From: Deltaproteobacteria bacterium
Lineage (GTDB): Bacteria; Myxococcota_A; UBA9160; UBA6930
Assembly (NCBI GenBank): GCA_019312665.1
Contig: JAFDCZ010000025.1
Coordinates: 1-32,160 of the forward strand
Length of the DNA: 32,160 bases
Reading direction: 5' to 3'
Under the pieces are notes generated by a model. That model was not told the origin of the DNA. It did not search any database and saw nothing but the letters and a program-made list of their open reading frames with translations. The translations under genes were made by a program, and so were the position numbers. How positions within the stretch are numbered: position 1 is the first letter of the stretch; each line of letters opens with the position of its first letter. Shown here piece after piece: positions 16,201-22,840 of the stretch.

Positions 16201-18225
16201 CTCGAGCTGCTCGTGGATGGCCTCGATCAGGCGTGCCTCATCGAGCCCAGCTTCCTCCATCACGGGTGACGCGGCGAAGAAGGCGCCCTGGAACGCGATG
16301 CCCTGCATCCGCAGCTGCAGGTCCGGATCCGTCGCTTCCTCCCTAGCGATGCGGAACGCGTCTAGCGCGAAGAGTCGGATGCCCTTATCGATCAGGATGC
16401 GCTGGAAGGGGGAAGGCACGTGCTCCCAGATCTCCGCAGGCGTCTTGCGATCGCTCTGGATCACGAACACACCGCCTTCGCGCAGGCCCGCCAAAGCGTT
16501 GGTGTGCTGGAACACGTTGGGGTCCGGCGAGAGCACCACGTCCACGTGGAAGTACTCACAGTTCACGCGGATCGGCTCGGGTGCGGCCGAGAGGTAGTAC
16601 GTCGTCGGCTGCCCCTTCTTCTCGGAGCCGTACTTCGGATTCGCCTTGATATGCCAGCCGAGCAGATCGAAGAGCGTCATCGCCAGGTTCTTGCCGGTCG
16701 TGATCGCGCCCCAACCGCCCACGGAGTGGAAGCGCACGGTCACGCTATGCGGGGGCATCAGATTCGGGTTCTCGGTGCCGCGGATCGCCAGCTCCTGCAC
16801 GTGAGGGTAGGCTTCCTCGATCGTCTGTTGGTGGATCTCCTGCTTCGGCGTCACCGGATTGTCGCGCAGGAAATCGATCGAGAGGTAGAAGCGCGGCCGG
16901 CGCGGGCCGTCCGGGAGCATGTTCTCCACCGCCGCGATGATTCCCTCCGGCTGGAGATCGCGGCTACCGAGGCCGAAGGCGCCGGCGTAGAGGAGCGGCG
17001 CGTCCGCAGCCTCGAGGTAACCCGGCAGACCGGCGTGCACCACCCGTTCCGGCTCGCGGCCGTTCTCCAGGCATTGACCCAGGCTGGCGCGAATTTCGCG
17101 CAGCAGCGGCGGATCCACGGCAAGCGGCTGGTCGAGCCGCTCGAGCACGGCGACGCCCAGCTTTCCCTGCAGGATGCGCCCGATCTCGTCCGCCGGGAAG
17201 GGGCGGAACATCGTCAGGTCGACCACACCCACCCGGATGCCACGCGTATCGCGAAGATGATCCGCTACCGCCTCAGCGCTCGGGATGACACTGCCCTGAC
17301 CGACGATCAGGTAGTCCGCATCCTCGCTGCGCCAGGTGCGCACACGACGGTACTCCCGACCGGTGAGCGCGGCGAACTCCGAGAAGGCCTGCTCGGCCAG
17401 CTCTTTCAGGTGGTCGAAGAAGAACGGCCGTTGGGCGGCCACGCTCTGCATGTAGGAATCCTGATTCTGGACCAGCCCCGACATCACGGGATTGTCCACG
17501 TCCCAGAGCATCGGAATTCGCCGGCGCTTCTCGCCGTAGAGGATCCGCTGGGCGGGCGTCGGCGTGTCGATCAGATCGTCGGGCCTGCCCAGGTATTCCA
17601 GGATGAGCTCGCGCTCGGGCGCGAGCATCGACTCGATCAGATGGGTGGTGAGGAAACCGTCCTGGGCCACCACCCCCGGGTTGAGCGAGAGTTCGGCGAT
17701 GCGATGGGCGATCAGGTTCAGGTCGGCGGCAGACTGGGCATCCCGGGCAAAGAGCTGGAAGAAGCCCGTGTCGTCGATGCAGTGGTAGTCGTCGTGGCCC
17801 GCGTGCACATTCAACGTCGCCTTGGTCATCGCGCGCGCACCGATGTTCAGCACGTAGGTGAGGCGCTTGCCTACCGCCGCGTAGAGCGATTCGTGCATGT
17901 AGGCGATGCCCTGGCCCGAAGAGAAGTTGGCTGCCCGGAGCCCGGTCATCGCCATGCCCGCTGTCACGGCGGCGGCCGCGTGCTCGCCTTCGGGCTCGAC
18001 GAAGATCAGCGGCCGTTCGGAGATGTTGAGATGCCCCGAGGCCGCGGCCTCCGCCCACATTTCGCCCATCTGAGTCGAGGGGGTGATCGGGTAGGCACCG
18101 GCGGCGTCGCTCGACTCGCGCTCACAGGCGATAACCGCCGTGTTGCCGTCCATGGCTGCACGCACGCCCGGGTACGGAACCGTGGGCTGTTCTCGCTTGT
18201 CGCGGCCGAGTGAAAGAAGGGACAT
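13282..18225 (-). CDS. nifJ: Giant single-chain pyruvate:ferredoxin (flavodoxin) oxidoreductase, NifJ type
   Basis: This enzyme converts pyruvate and CoA to acetyl-CoA, CO2 and two electrons, reversibly. The alpha-type N-terminus (MDGNTAVIACERESSDAAGAYPITPST) is followed by the gamma domain near residue 500 (HSVGGWGAITTGKNLA). Ferredoxin motifs lie at about 794-805 (CTACGNCWTACP) and 928-939 (CKGCNECIQVC). The proximal-cluster GDGACLGC precedes the ThDP domain, with GDGAMYDIGFQN near 1227, SNTGGQ near 1259 and GCTSVWGST. At 1647 residues it exceeds the usual 1170-1200. Extra parts are an insert of about 120 residues, helical and charged, between the two ferredoxin motifs; another after the proximal cluster; and a C-terminal single-cluster ferredoxin (CTSCDEC near 1573) behind an Ala/Pro-rich linker. 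It lies between rnfB and rnfC. Activity on other 2-oxoacids cannot be excluded. Confidence 0.93.
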   Translation of the reverse strand: MSLLSLGRDKREQPTVPYPGVRAAMDGNTAVIACERESSDAAGAYPITPSTQMGEMWAEAAASGHLNISERPLIFVEPEGEHAAAAVTAGMAMTGLRAANFSSGQGIAYMHESLYAAVGKRLTYVLNIGARAMTKATLNVHAGHDDYHCIDDTGFFQLFARDAQSAADLNLIAHRIAELSLNPGVVAQDGFLTTHLIESMLAPERELILEYLGRPDDLIDTPTPAQRILYGEKRRRIPMLWDVDNPVMSGLVQNQDSYMQSVAAQRPFFFDHLKELAEQAFSEFAALTGREYRRVRTWRSEDADYLIVGQGSVIPSAEAVADHLRDTRGIRVGVVDLTMFRPFPADEIGRILQGKLGVAVLERLDQPLAVDPPLLREIRASLGQCLENGREPERVVHAGLPGYLEAADAPLLYAGAFGLGSRDLQPEGIIAAVENMLPDGPRRPRFYLSIDFLRDNPVTPKQEIHQQTIEEAYPHVQELAIRGTENPNLMPPHSVTVRFHSVGGWGAITTGKNLAMTLFDLLGWHIKANPKYGSEKKGQPTTYYLSAAPEPIRVNCEYFHVDVVLSPDPNVFQHTNALAGLREGGVFVIQSDRKTPAEIWEHVPSPFQRILIDKGIRLFALDAFRIAREEATDPDLQLRMQGIAFQGAFFAASPVMEEAGLDEARLIEAIHEQLEHKFGSKGERVVEDNLRVVKRGFDELIEVPHGPITQKKQDASAEVGPRMPVMAQQLPQSQAPISDVHRFWEETGSFYARGMGSDSLTDPFIGLGVMPACSALFRDMTQIRFEHPEWVPENCTACGNCWTACPDTAIPGLVNEVGQVLETVVKRLRKHGHDVPRLPRAIRDLERNLRPMLNEASETASVDALLEEAIENTITSAKDEQEELRKEFDLFRDELGTFKFALSRPTFTLPERDEPGRGGLLSITVNPTSCKGCNECIQVCDDDALRKVTQTTDSVAELRRNWDLWLDLPTTPKRYIRIDDLEEGIGALETLLLDKGSYLALTSGDGACLGCAEKTAIHLFTATVDALMQPRVEAHIKHLDELIEALGKNVQLKLVEEIDVGDPIALQRIVDGLGDGDVTLAGIAEGVEESVGGQPIDPAWLRRITGLIAELRDLRWRYQEGTTGRGRSKMGMLNATGCTSVWGSTYPFNPYPFPWSNHLFQDSPSLAMGVFEGHMARMAEGFKALRLAELELEGRYTPAEHDDFFRYFDWRQFSDEEWKLCPPVVSVGGDGAMYDIGFQNLSRLLASGKPIKVLVLDTQVYSNTGGQACTSGFLGQVSDMAQFGRVTKGKQEPRKEIGLIGMAHRTSYVMQSTIAHPSHMIEGFIRGLSARRPALFNLYSSCQPEHGIGDDMSAHQAKLVVESRAYPLFRYDPDAGKTPEECFDLEGNPSPASDWPTYTLRYEQAGREQEMELPMTFADFAVSEARFRKHFRAAPPDTWNESMLPLADFLELEPNEREGHFPYIWSVNRERELSRLLVDRTMVESCEDRRDFWTMLRALAGVGRHEGSPEDVEARVRQDVAGRIATALLQLADSPGGAAAVLTSAPMPGAAAVPAGVAAPAASDAMAPWIDTEECTSCDECTRLNPDIFVYDERGKAIIKNPDGGPYKDLVKAAERCTARVIHPGLPRDRRAKDIEKWIARASKYNG

Positions 18226-18264
18226 GGCGGTTGGGTTACTCCGTTGCTTGCGGCGGGCGCCGGC

Positions 18265-19143
18265 TCAGGTCGGGACGGCCCGGCGCGAACCCTTGCGGAG
18301 AACCGGGGCAGCGGCTCCGCGTTGCGGGCCGTTCTCCGGGTCGATCCAGACAATCGCGCCGGTTGGGCAACGCTCGATGGCCAGCCGATCGTCGTGAAAC
18401 CGCGTGTAGTCCACCACCGCCAGGCCATTCTGCATCGTGACGAGCCCCGGCGCATCCATCGCACAGCGGCCGCAGGCCGTACAGCCGACCTCGCAATCCT
18501 CGAGCAGGCCATCCCCCTCCTCGAGTGAGCGGCAGGCGACCCACAGCCGGTGGTCCACCGGATGAATCTCGAACAGATCCTTCGGGCAGGCGTCCACACA
18601 ATCCCCACAAGCCGTGCAGCGCGCCTCGTCGACCACGGGCAGGGCGTGCTCGTCCATCCGGATGGCCTCGAAATCGCAGGCCCTCTCGCAGTCCGCGAGA
18701 CCCAGACAGCCCCAGAAGCATCCCTTACCGCCTCCCGCCACCTGCGCTGCGGCGCCGCAGGACGCGGCGCCGGCGTAGTGGGCTCGTTCGACTGCAACGT
18801 GCGTGCCTCCGGCGCAGGCCAGTCGGGCAACCCGCTTCACAGCCTCACCGACACCAATACCCAGGAAGGCAGCGATGCGTTCGCGTTCCTCCGGGCTTGC
18901 CACACTGCACCCGGCGGGCTGCGCCGCACCGCCGACCAACGCCTCCGCAAAGGGTCGGCAGCCGGGCAACCCACATGCGCCGCAGTTGGCGTGGGGCAGC
19001 ATGTCTTCGACCGCGTCGATTCGCGGGTCTTCGTCCACCCGAAGCTTGCGGTGGGCCAAGACCAGAAGCCCGGCCAACAGGGCAGTGAGGCCGCTCAACG
19101 CGGCGACGGCGACCAAGGCGCCGGTCAAGAGAGTCCGATCCAC
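18265..19143 (-). CDS. rnfB: Rnf complex subunit RnfB (ferredoxin-docking iron-sulfur subunit)
   Basis: The 292-residue protein starts at GTG 19143 with a membrane helix (about residues 5-30), then the RnfB cluster motif C54-x2-C57-x4-C62-x16-C79 (ANCGACGLPGC). The polyferredoxin part holds CFWGCLGLADCERAC, CTACGDCVDACP and a last motif with C221, C224, C227 and C259 (ERCPTGAI). The last motif keeps only one cluster's ligands where related RnfB proteins have two. RnfB accepts electrons from ferredoxin and hands them into the complex. The frame is open far upstream (to 19521), but that part is antisense to other DNA and not RnfB-like. It leads the operon, 39 bp before nifJ. The ribosome binding site is weak (AGGGG very close to GTG), so the exact start is uncertain. 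Confidence 0.9.
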   Translation of the reverse strand: MDRTLLTGALVAVAALSGLTALLAGLLVLAHRKLRVDEDPRIDAVEDMLPHANCGACGLPGCRPFAEALVGGAAQPAGCSVASPEERERIAAFLGIGVGEAVKRVARLACAGGTHVAVERAHYAGAASCGAAAQVAGGGKGCFWGCLGLADCERACDFEAIRMDEHALPVVDEARCTACGDCVDACPKDLFEIHPVDHRLWVACRSLEEGDGLLEDCEVGCTACGRCAMDAPGLVTMQNGLAVVDYTRFHDDRLAIERCPTGAIVWIDPENGPQRGAAAPVLRKGSRRAVPT

Positions 19144-19254
19144 ACCCCTGCTCGTTGCACACAGCGTACCGCTCTGCGTCCGCCGCGATCGTGAGGCGCA
19201 AGGGCCCGGCTGGGTCGTTTTGCCCCACGCCGGGGCCGTGAGCCGCGCCCATCG

Positions 19255-19284
19255 GTTGCAGTGGCGCGGCGCGCCCCTTGCAAC
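19255..19284. promoter_or_regulatory. GC-rich inverted repeat in the rnfB / ThDP-enzyme divergent gap
   Basis: Outer arms GTTGCA (19255-19260) and TGCAAC (19279-19284) enclose a perfect inner palindrome GGCGCG-G-CGCGCC (19263-19275). It lies in the 211-bp gap between rnfB and the ThDP-enzyme gene and could be an operator or an RNA hairpin in the leader of the rightward operon. No regulator gene is adjacent, so the role is unknown. Confidence 0.4.
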
Positions 19285-19354
19285 ACCGGGTTCAGCTATC
19301 CATTCACGGCCCTCGCGACGGCGGCGGAAGGGTCGCTCACGGGGAGGAGGAGAC

Positions 19355-21106
19355 ATGGGTTCCATCACCGGCGGCGAACTCGTTGCCTGCATGCTCGAAG
19401 CCGAAGGGGTCGAGGTCGTCTTCGGCATCATCGACGGCTCGTATTTCGGCCTGACTTCGAGCCTCTCGAAGCGCGGAATTCGATTGGTCACGCCGCGCCA
19501 CGAGAGCACGGCCGCCCACATGGCGGGCGCCTACGCGCGCAGCACGGGCCGGCTCGGTGTTTGCCTTGCGAGCAACGGCCCGGGTGCCGCGAACATCCTG
19601 CCGGGGATCGCCGTCGAGAACGGTGAGGGCAACCGGGTGCTCGTCCTGACGAGTTGGCGGCGCGGGCCCATCGTCGGCCCGGATCGCGGCGGGACGTATC
19701 AATACTTCGATCAGGTCGGCGTGACGAAACCGATGACGAAATGGACGGGCGCAGCGGCGACCTTCGAGCGCCTCCCCGAGGCCATGCGCCGGGCATTCCG
19801 TGTCTCGTTCCAGGGGCGCCCCGGCGTCGTGCACGTGAGCATCCCAGAGGATGTGTTGAACGGAAGCTTCGAAGCCGCGCCCGATGTGCGGAAACCGAAA
19901 CGGTATCGACGCGTGGAGCCGCTCCTGCCTTCTTCGGCCTTGGTGCGCGAGGCAGCAGACATGCTCATCGATGCACGCGCGCCGCTCGTGCAGGTCGGCA
20001 GTGGGGTGGTGCATGCGGGCGCGGGCCAGTTGATGCAAGAGCTCGCCACCAGCCTTCGCGCCCCGATCACTTCCAGCTGGGGCGGTCGCCCTGCCGTTGA
20101 CGAGCGCCTGCCCAACGCCATTCCCGTGCTGCCGCCTCTGATCGACCAGGTACGCAGCGGAGCGGATGTGGTACTCGCCCTGGGCAGCCGCTTCGGCGAG
20201 ACCGATTGGTGGGGAAAGCCTCCTTACTGGGGTTCCCCGGACGACCAGACCCTGATCCAGGTGGACGTGGACGAGACCATCCTCGGGGTGAACAAGCCCG
20301 TTGATGTCGCGATCGTCGCCGACGTAGGGGCATTTCTCGAAGCACTGCTGGCGGAACTGAAGGGGCGCGAGCCCTCTCCGCACCTGGCCGCACGGGAAGC
20401 GAAGCTGGAGGAGTTCGCAGCGACGAAGAAGGCGTTGCGGGATTTCCTTCGCGGCGCCCCGAACGCCCCCGATGCGGAACCGCTTCATACCGCTCACGTG
20501 CCGCTGCTTTGCCGGGAGTTCTTCGAAGACGATGCGCTGCTGGTCATCGATGGTGGCAACACGGCCGTCTGGACGAACCTCTACCATGAGAATCGTGTAC
20601 CGGGAAGCCTGCTCAGCACATTCAAGTTCGGAATGCTAGGCGCGGGCATCGGACAGGCGCTCGGCGCCCAGATCGCCCATCCGGATCGACAGGTCTACTG
20701 CATTCTCGGCGACGGAGCGATGGGCTTCCATCCGCAGGAGATCGAGACCGCCGTGCGGAACGAATTGCCCGTCATCTTCCTGGTGCTCTGCGACAAGGCC
20801 TGGGGCATGGTGAAATACGGGCAGAGCATGGCGCTCGATCCCGAGCAGATGAACGAAAAGCGAAGCCTGCCGTCCGACCAGACCCTGAACACGGATTTTG
20901 GAGAGATCTGTTTCGACAAGCTGGCCGAAAGCATGGGCGCCCACGGCGAGCGGATCTCGCGGGCCTGTGATCTCAAACCAGCGCTCGAACGTTGCGTGGC
21001 GAGCGGCAGACCTTCCGTCATCCATGTGGATGTCGACCCCATCGCTCACCTCTGGGCACCCGGGCTCGATGTGTTCAAGGCCATGCATCAGGAGCCTGGC
21101 CAATGA
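19355..21106 (+). CDS. ThDP-dependent enzyme of the acetolactate synthase / 2-hydroxyacyl-CoA lyase / decarboxylase superfamily
   Basis: The 583-residue protein has the three-domain plan of this superfamily. The N-terminal pyrimidine-binding domain has the catalytic Glu E50 in TPRHESTAAHMAGAYAR followed by SNGPG. A central domain follows, then a C-terminal pyrophosphate-binding domain with G-D453-G and FLVLCDKAWG 27 residues later. Most relatives have NN at that second site to bind Mg2+; here it is C-D480, so Asp would replace Asn. The substrate cannot be named: signatures of sulfoacetaldehyde acetyltransferase, oxalyl-CoA decarboxylase or true acetolactate synthase are not clear. GGGGAGGAGGAG lies just before ATG 19355. 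It leads a five-gene operon and overlaps the epimerase start by ATGA. It could cleave or condense 2-oxoacids or acyl-CoAs. Confidence 0.85.
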   Translation: MGSITGGELVACMLEAEGVEVVFGIIDGSYFGLTSSLSKRGIRLVTPRHESTAAHMAGAYARSTGRLGVCLASNGPGAANILPGIAVENGEGNRVLVLTSWRRGPIVGPDRGGTYQYFDQVGVTKPMTKWTGAAATFERLPEAMRRAFRVSFQGRPGVVHVSIPEDVLNGSFEAAPDVRKPKRYRRVEPLLPSSALVREAADMLIDARAPLVQVGSGVVHAGAGQLMQELATSLRAPITSSWGGRPAVDERLPNAIPVLPPLIDQVRSGADVVLALGSRFGETDWWGKPPYWGSPDDQTLIQVDVDETILGVNKPVDVAIVADVGAFLEALLAELKGREPSPHLAAREAKLEEFAATKKALRDFLRGAPNAPDAEPLHTAHVPLLCREFFEDDALLVIDGGNTAVWTNLYHENRVPGSLLSTFKFGMLGAGIGQALGAQIAHPDRQVYCILGDGAMGFHPQEIETAVRNELPVIFLVLCDKAWGMVKYGQSMALDPEQMNEKRSLPSDQTLNTDFGEICFDKLAESMGAHGERISRACDLKPALERCVASGRPSVIHVDVDPIAHLWAPGLDVFKAMHQEPGQ

Positions 21107-22059
21107 CGTCCGTTCTGGTCACCGGCGCCTCGGGGCTGATCGGCCGGCAAGTCGTCGCACAACTCGCGGCCCGCGCCGGTGATGTGACGCATCTCGTGGC
21201 GATGGACCTCCGGGACGTGCCCGAGGAGGGGAAGCTGCCTGGCGTCACCTATCTGAGTGGGGACATCCGCGATCCACAGCTCGGAAAGAAGCTGGCCGAG
21301 CATGCCGTGGATTGCGTCGTGCATCTCGCAGCGATCGTCACGCCTGGCAAAGACAGTACGCGCGAGCTCGAATACTCGATCGACGTCCTGGGCTCGGAGA
21401 ACGTGCTGGCGGCCTGCCTCGAAGCCGGGGTGAGCCAGCTCGTCTACACCAGCAGCGGCGCCGCTTATGGCTACCACGCTGACAACCCCATACCCCTCTC
21501 GGAGAAGGACGCGCTGCGCGGGAACCCGGAGTTCCCCTACTCGGATCACAAACGCCTGGTTGAGGAGATGCTCGCCCGTGCACGGGAGGAGCACCCGGAG
21601 CTGGCCCAGCTCATCTTCCGGCCGGGGACGATCCTGGGCGAGACCGTGAGGAACCCGATCACGGCGATGTTCGATCGGCCGATCGTATTGGGTGTGCAAG
21701 GTTCGGATTCGCCGTTCGTGATCATCTGGGACGAAGACGTGGCCTCGGCCATCGTGAAGGGGATCCGCGAGCAGCGAAGTGGAATCTTCAACCTGGCCGG
21801 TGACGGCACGATCAGCCTTCCGGAGATCGCCCGTCGCCTGGGCAAGCCGTATGTCTCGGTGCCTGCTTCCGTTCTCGCCGGGGGCCTGAAGGTCGCGCGA
21901 ACCCTTGGGCTGACGCGCCTCGGCCCAGAGCAGGTGCGTTTCCTGCGCTATCGCCCCGTCCTCTCCAACGACCGGCTGAAGGATGAGTTCGGCTTCACAC
22001 CTACGAACTCGAGCGAGGCCTGCTTCGACCGATACCGCGCCTTTCACTTTGCGCACTGA
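21103..22059 (+). CDS. NAD-dependent epimerase/dehydratase (extended SDR)
   Basis: The 318-residue protein has the NAD-binding GASGLIG motif at residues 8-14, the HLAA stretch after beta-4, TSSGAAYG with the catalytic Ser/Thr, and Y-S-D-H-K carrying the Tyr and Lys. RPGTILG follows, as is usual in extended SDRs of the nucleotide-sugar epimerase and NAD-dependent dehydratase group. These act on sugars or on hydroxy- and oxo-intermediates; no substrate is implied. Its ATG overlaps the stop of the ThDP enzyme gene, so the two are translationally coupled and probably act in one pathway. The next SDR gene starts 10 bp after its stop. Confidence 0.88.
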   Translation: MTSVLVTGASGLIGRQVVAQLAARAGDVTHLVAMDLRDVPEEGKLPGVTYLSGDIRDPQLGKKLAEHAVDCVVHLAAIVTPGKDSTRELEYSIDVLGSENVLAACLEAGVSQLVYTSSGAAYGYHADNPIPLSEKDALRGNPEFPYSDHKRLVEEMLARAREEHPELAQLIFRPGTILGETVRNPITAMFDRPIVLGVQGSDSPFVIIWDEDVASAIVKGIREQRSGIFNLAGDGTISLPEIARRLGKPYVSVPASVLAGGLKVARTLGLTRLGPEQVRFLRYRPVLSNDRLKDEFGFTPTNSSEACFDRYRAFHFAH

Positions 22060-22069
22060 AGCAGACGGC

Positions 22070-22840
22070 ATGCAAGGCAAGCATGTCGTCATCACGGGAG
22101 CCGCCGGGGGGATCGGTGCAGCGCTCGCCGACAGCTTTGCGCGCGAGGGCGCTCGGGTTGCCTTGTTGGACCGGGAAGAGATCGAGACGCCTCCCGGAAA
22201 CGCCATCGCCCTTCGCTGCGACGTGACCAAGGAGGCGGACTGCCTCAGCGCGATCAAGGAGGCCATCTCGGCATTCGGCGGCGTAGACGTGTTGGTGAAC
22301 AACGCGGGCATCACCCACCTTGGGCGTTTCGGGGATACCCAGGTGGAGGTCCTGAGGCGGGTCATGGAGGTGAACTTCTTCGGTGCCGTGAACTGCACGA
22401 AGGCAGCGCTCCCTTCCTTGCTCGAGCGAAAGGGCCAGGTGATCGCCATGTCGAGCGTCGCCGGGTTCGCCCCCCTGGTGGGTCGGACGGGCTACTCGGC
22501 GAGCAAGCATGCCCTGCACGGTTTCTTCGATTCGCTTCGGGCCGAGTACGCTGGCGAAGGCCTGCGTGTCATGCTCGTTTGTCCGTCGTTCGTGAATACC
22601 GCGATCGGCGACCACGCTCTGGGAGTAGACGGCGGGCCCGCCGCAAAGGGATCTCGCACCGGCGTGCGCAATCCGATCGAGCCGAGCACCGCCGCCGAAG
22701 CCATCCTGCGCGCGGCCTCGAAGAACCAGCGTCTTCTGCTGATTCCCGGCGAGGCGACCCTCTCCTGGTGGATCACCCGCTTCGCACCGCGCCTGTACGA
22801 ACGCCTGATGATCCGTCGCGCCGAGACGCCAGCCTCTTGA
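22070..22840 (+). CDS. Short-chain dehydrogenase/reductase (classical SDR)
   Basis: The 256-residue protein has cofactor motif TGAAGGIG at the N-terminus, D at the end of beta-2 (LLDRE) favouring NAD(H), NNAG, and the catalytic set Ser (MSSVAG), Y-S-A-S-K. The C-terminal tail (WWITRFAPRLYERLMIRR) is basic and aromatic, as in membrane-associated SDRs acting on lipids or sterols. The start ATG 22070 is chosen because it directly precedes the first beta-strand (MQGKHVVITG). Its stop overlaps a TTG that probably starts the transporter gene. Confidence 0.88.
   Translation: MQGKHVVITGAAGGIGAALADSFAREGARVALLDREEIETPPGNAIALRCDVTKEADCLSAIKEAISAFGGVDVLVNNAGITHLGRFGDTQVEVLRRVMEVNFFGAVNCTKAALPSLLERKGQVIAMSSVAGFAPLVGRTGYSASKHALHGFFDSLRAEYAGEGLRVMLVCPSFVNTAIGDHALGVDGGPAAKGSRTGVRNPIEPSTAAEAILRAASKNQRLLLIPGEATLSWWITRFAPRLYERLMIRRAETPAS

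Noticed and set aside
16420-18213. A 597-codon plus-strand open frame opposite the nifJ N-terminal part
   Set aside because: Its composition (His, Arg, Gly, Val rich) mirrors the antisense of NifJ; no domain or ribosome binding site was seen.
19144-19521. N-terminal extension of RnfB
   Set aside because: The extension runs into the start of the divergent ThDP gene, is not RnfB-like and lacks a membrane segment; GTG at 19143 precedes the true membrane helix.
19355-21106. Assignment as sulfoacetaldehyde acetyltransferase (Xsc)
   Set aside because: Size and fold fit, and acetate kinase is near, but the region around the catalytic Glu and the N-terminus does not look like Xsc; kept only as a testable idea.
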